This document shows, piece after piece, positions 62,701-64,000 of a stretch of DNA of 64,000 nt. A program made the translations under genes and the position numbers. A model generated the notes under the pieces. That model did not search any database, had not been told where the DNA came from, and was given only the letters and a program-made list of their open reading frames with translations. Source of the stretch: Monosporascus cannonballus (lineage: Eukaryota > Ascomycota > Sordariomycetes > Xylariales); contig QJNS01000058.1 of NCBI GenBank assembly GCA_004154925.1, positions 124,001 to 188,000 of the forward strand, written 5' to 3'. Positions within the stretch are counted from its first letter, which is position 1. Each line of letters starts with the position of its first letter.

Positions 62701-64000
62701 AATTTTCCTATTAAATACCTTATCCTTATGGTACCAAAAACCAAAGATAAAAAGCAAAAAATCGATAAAAATAAAAACCTGGTTTTCAGAAAAATAATCG
62801 ATTACCGATAATTAAATAATATTACGATTAAAAACGGATACCTTTTAATCTTTATAAGTACGTTAAAGGAAAATACTAGCAAAGCAAAATAATTTACTGC
62901 ATTTAATTTCCGAAACGGATATTATCGTATTAAAATAACCAAAGAAAAAAAATAAAAAACGGCATTTAGAATAATATATGGATTTTACGAATACAAAATA
63001 ATACCTATAGGACTTACTAATATTCCCGTTAACTTCTAACGCTTAATAATAATTACGTTCAGAAAATTTCTGGACAAATTTATTTTCGTTTATTTTGACG
63101 ATATCCTTATTTACTCCGAGACTTTAGAAGAATATAAGGAACATATCGCCTAAGTACTCCAGACGTTAAATAAAATAAATATCTAAGTTAACCCGGCCAA
63201 AAGTATATGGTATACGTAAAAACTGGATTTTTTAGGATATACTTTTATTTTCGGCCAAATTTAAATTTAACGCTTTAAAATAAAAGCAGTTAAAAATTAA
63301 TTTATCACTAATAAGATAACCGTTATCGATATCCGGCAAATCTTAAGATTTAGGGATTACGTACGTAACCTAATTAAAGGATACGGAAATATAATTAAAC
63401 CATTAACGAAATTTACCATTAAGGAGTACGTAAGGAAAAAATTTGAACTTTTAAAAAAAACAAAAAAAACGTTCCAGATTTTAAAAAATGCAATTACTAA
63501 CAAACCCATAATAAGATTACCTAACGCCGACAAAAAGAAACGCCTAAAAACGGATGTTTTAAATTACGTATTAAGTACCGTCCTAAAATAATTAAAAGAT
63601 AACAGCAAATAATACCTAATGGCATATTATTTAAAAACATTCCGAAATACAGAACTTAAATACCCGATTAACGATAAAGAACTATTAGCAATTATTAATA
63701 CCTTTAAGGAATAAAAACCTTTCTTTAACGGAACGAAAAAATCTTTTAATATTTATTTTGATTATAAAAACTTTACTTAATTCATAAAAATATAAGAATT
63801 AAATAAAAGATATAAAGTTTAGATAATTTTTCTATTAAAATTCAATTTCAAAGTACATTACATTAAAGGAAAAAAAAATATCCAAGTAAATATTTTCAAT
63901 CACAAAAGCAATTACAACTCCAAAATTCCCAAAAAAACATATAAATATTATAATACAACTAAAATAACATTATATAATTATATGAAATTTTAAGGAAGTT
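59344..64000 (+). mobile_element. Gypsy retrotransposon, plus strand, truncated by window end
   Basis: The LTR-like 59344-59703 is followed by a charged coiled-coil-like region (about 60000-60150), gag (60279-60515, PPKLYNGSENPNGFLVQVR; 60723-60968, EKKRTGKRDNNKG) and a zinc knuckle at about 61017-61065 (YFNYGKKRYFKSKY, Cys and His lost to Tyr). A protease-like stretch (INLGIERNFI, about 62107-62136) follows, then RT with YFDDILIYS at 63091-63117 and NPAKS..LDFLGYTF at about 63190-63250. RNase H has YPINDKELLAII at about 63660-63696. The order gag, PR, RT, RH is that of Ty3/Gypsy; integrase would lie beyond the window. Stops and Cys-to-Tyr changes show RIP damage. Confidence 0.85.

Overview
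The window looks like a piece of a filamentous ascomycete genome (Pezizomycotina, probably a Sordariomycete). The grounds are short introns (50-114 bp) with GT..AG ends and CTAAC/CTAAT-type branch points, a filamentous-fungal type ATP sulfurylase with an inactive APS-kinase-like C-terminal domain, and two very AT-rich blocks of retrotransposons that carry the marks of repeat-induced point mutation (RIP). The layout is AT-rich block (about 1-20.4 kb), gene island of balanced base composition (about 20.4-44.15 kb), AT-rich block (about 44.15-64 kb).

Left block. Two members of one Ty3/Gypsy-like family (family A) are nested, both on the minus strand. The outer copy runs 7227-20185 with target duplication TAGCG. 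Into its reverse-transcriptase region a second complete copy, 10622-17328, has inserted, with two 389-bp LTRs and target duplication AATAA. Further left lie an LTR-like remnant of a second family (4860-5162), a 90-bp imperfect repeat (2231-2590) and a stop-ridden coding-like patch (6300-6960).

Gene island. Five genes look intact. (1) ATP sulfurylase, 24104-26125 (+), five exons, 574 aa, the first step of sulfate assimilation. (2) A single-pass membrane protein with an extracellular seven-cysteine domain, 27336-28862 (+), intronless. (3) A giant secreted Ser/Thr-rich mucin-like wall protein, 29997-35920 (-), two exons, 1957 aa. (4) A seven-exon gene for a small membrane protein of the Rrt8/EI24-like (outer spore wall) group, 38388-39664 (-), which single-frame ORFs do not show. 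(5) An HNH-nuclease-like protein with an acidic tail, 42738-44036 (+), at the island's right edge. A frame-broken PIF1/Helitron-type helicase relic lies at about 40220-40950 (-). The rest of the island (20.4-23.9, 35.9-38.4 and 41-42.7 kb) is balanced in composition but I recognise no intact gene in it.

Right block. A Gypsy element in plus orientation (about 45.6-52.1 kb, with a gag-like segment of another element before it) is followed by a third, less mutated family A copy on the minus strand (52117-58325, 5' end missing). That copy stops exactly where another LTR begins (58326), and that element breaks off about 1 kb later, shortly before a Gypsy element of a further family (59344 to the window end). 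The order suggests elements inserted into one another. Many gag zinc-knuckle cysteines have become tyrosines and one RT YxDD box has become NN, as G-to-A changes predict, so none of these elements can be active.

I see no operon-like or cluster logic linking the five island genes; they look like ordinary, independently transcribed genes in a small island between silenced transposon blocks. I found no tRNA, rRNA or CRISPR array.
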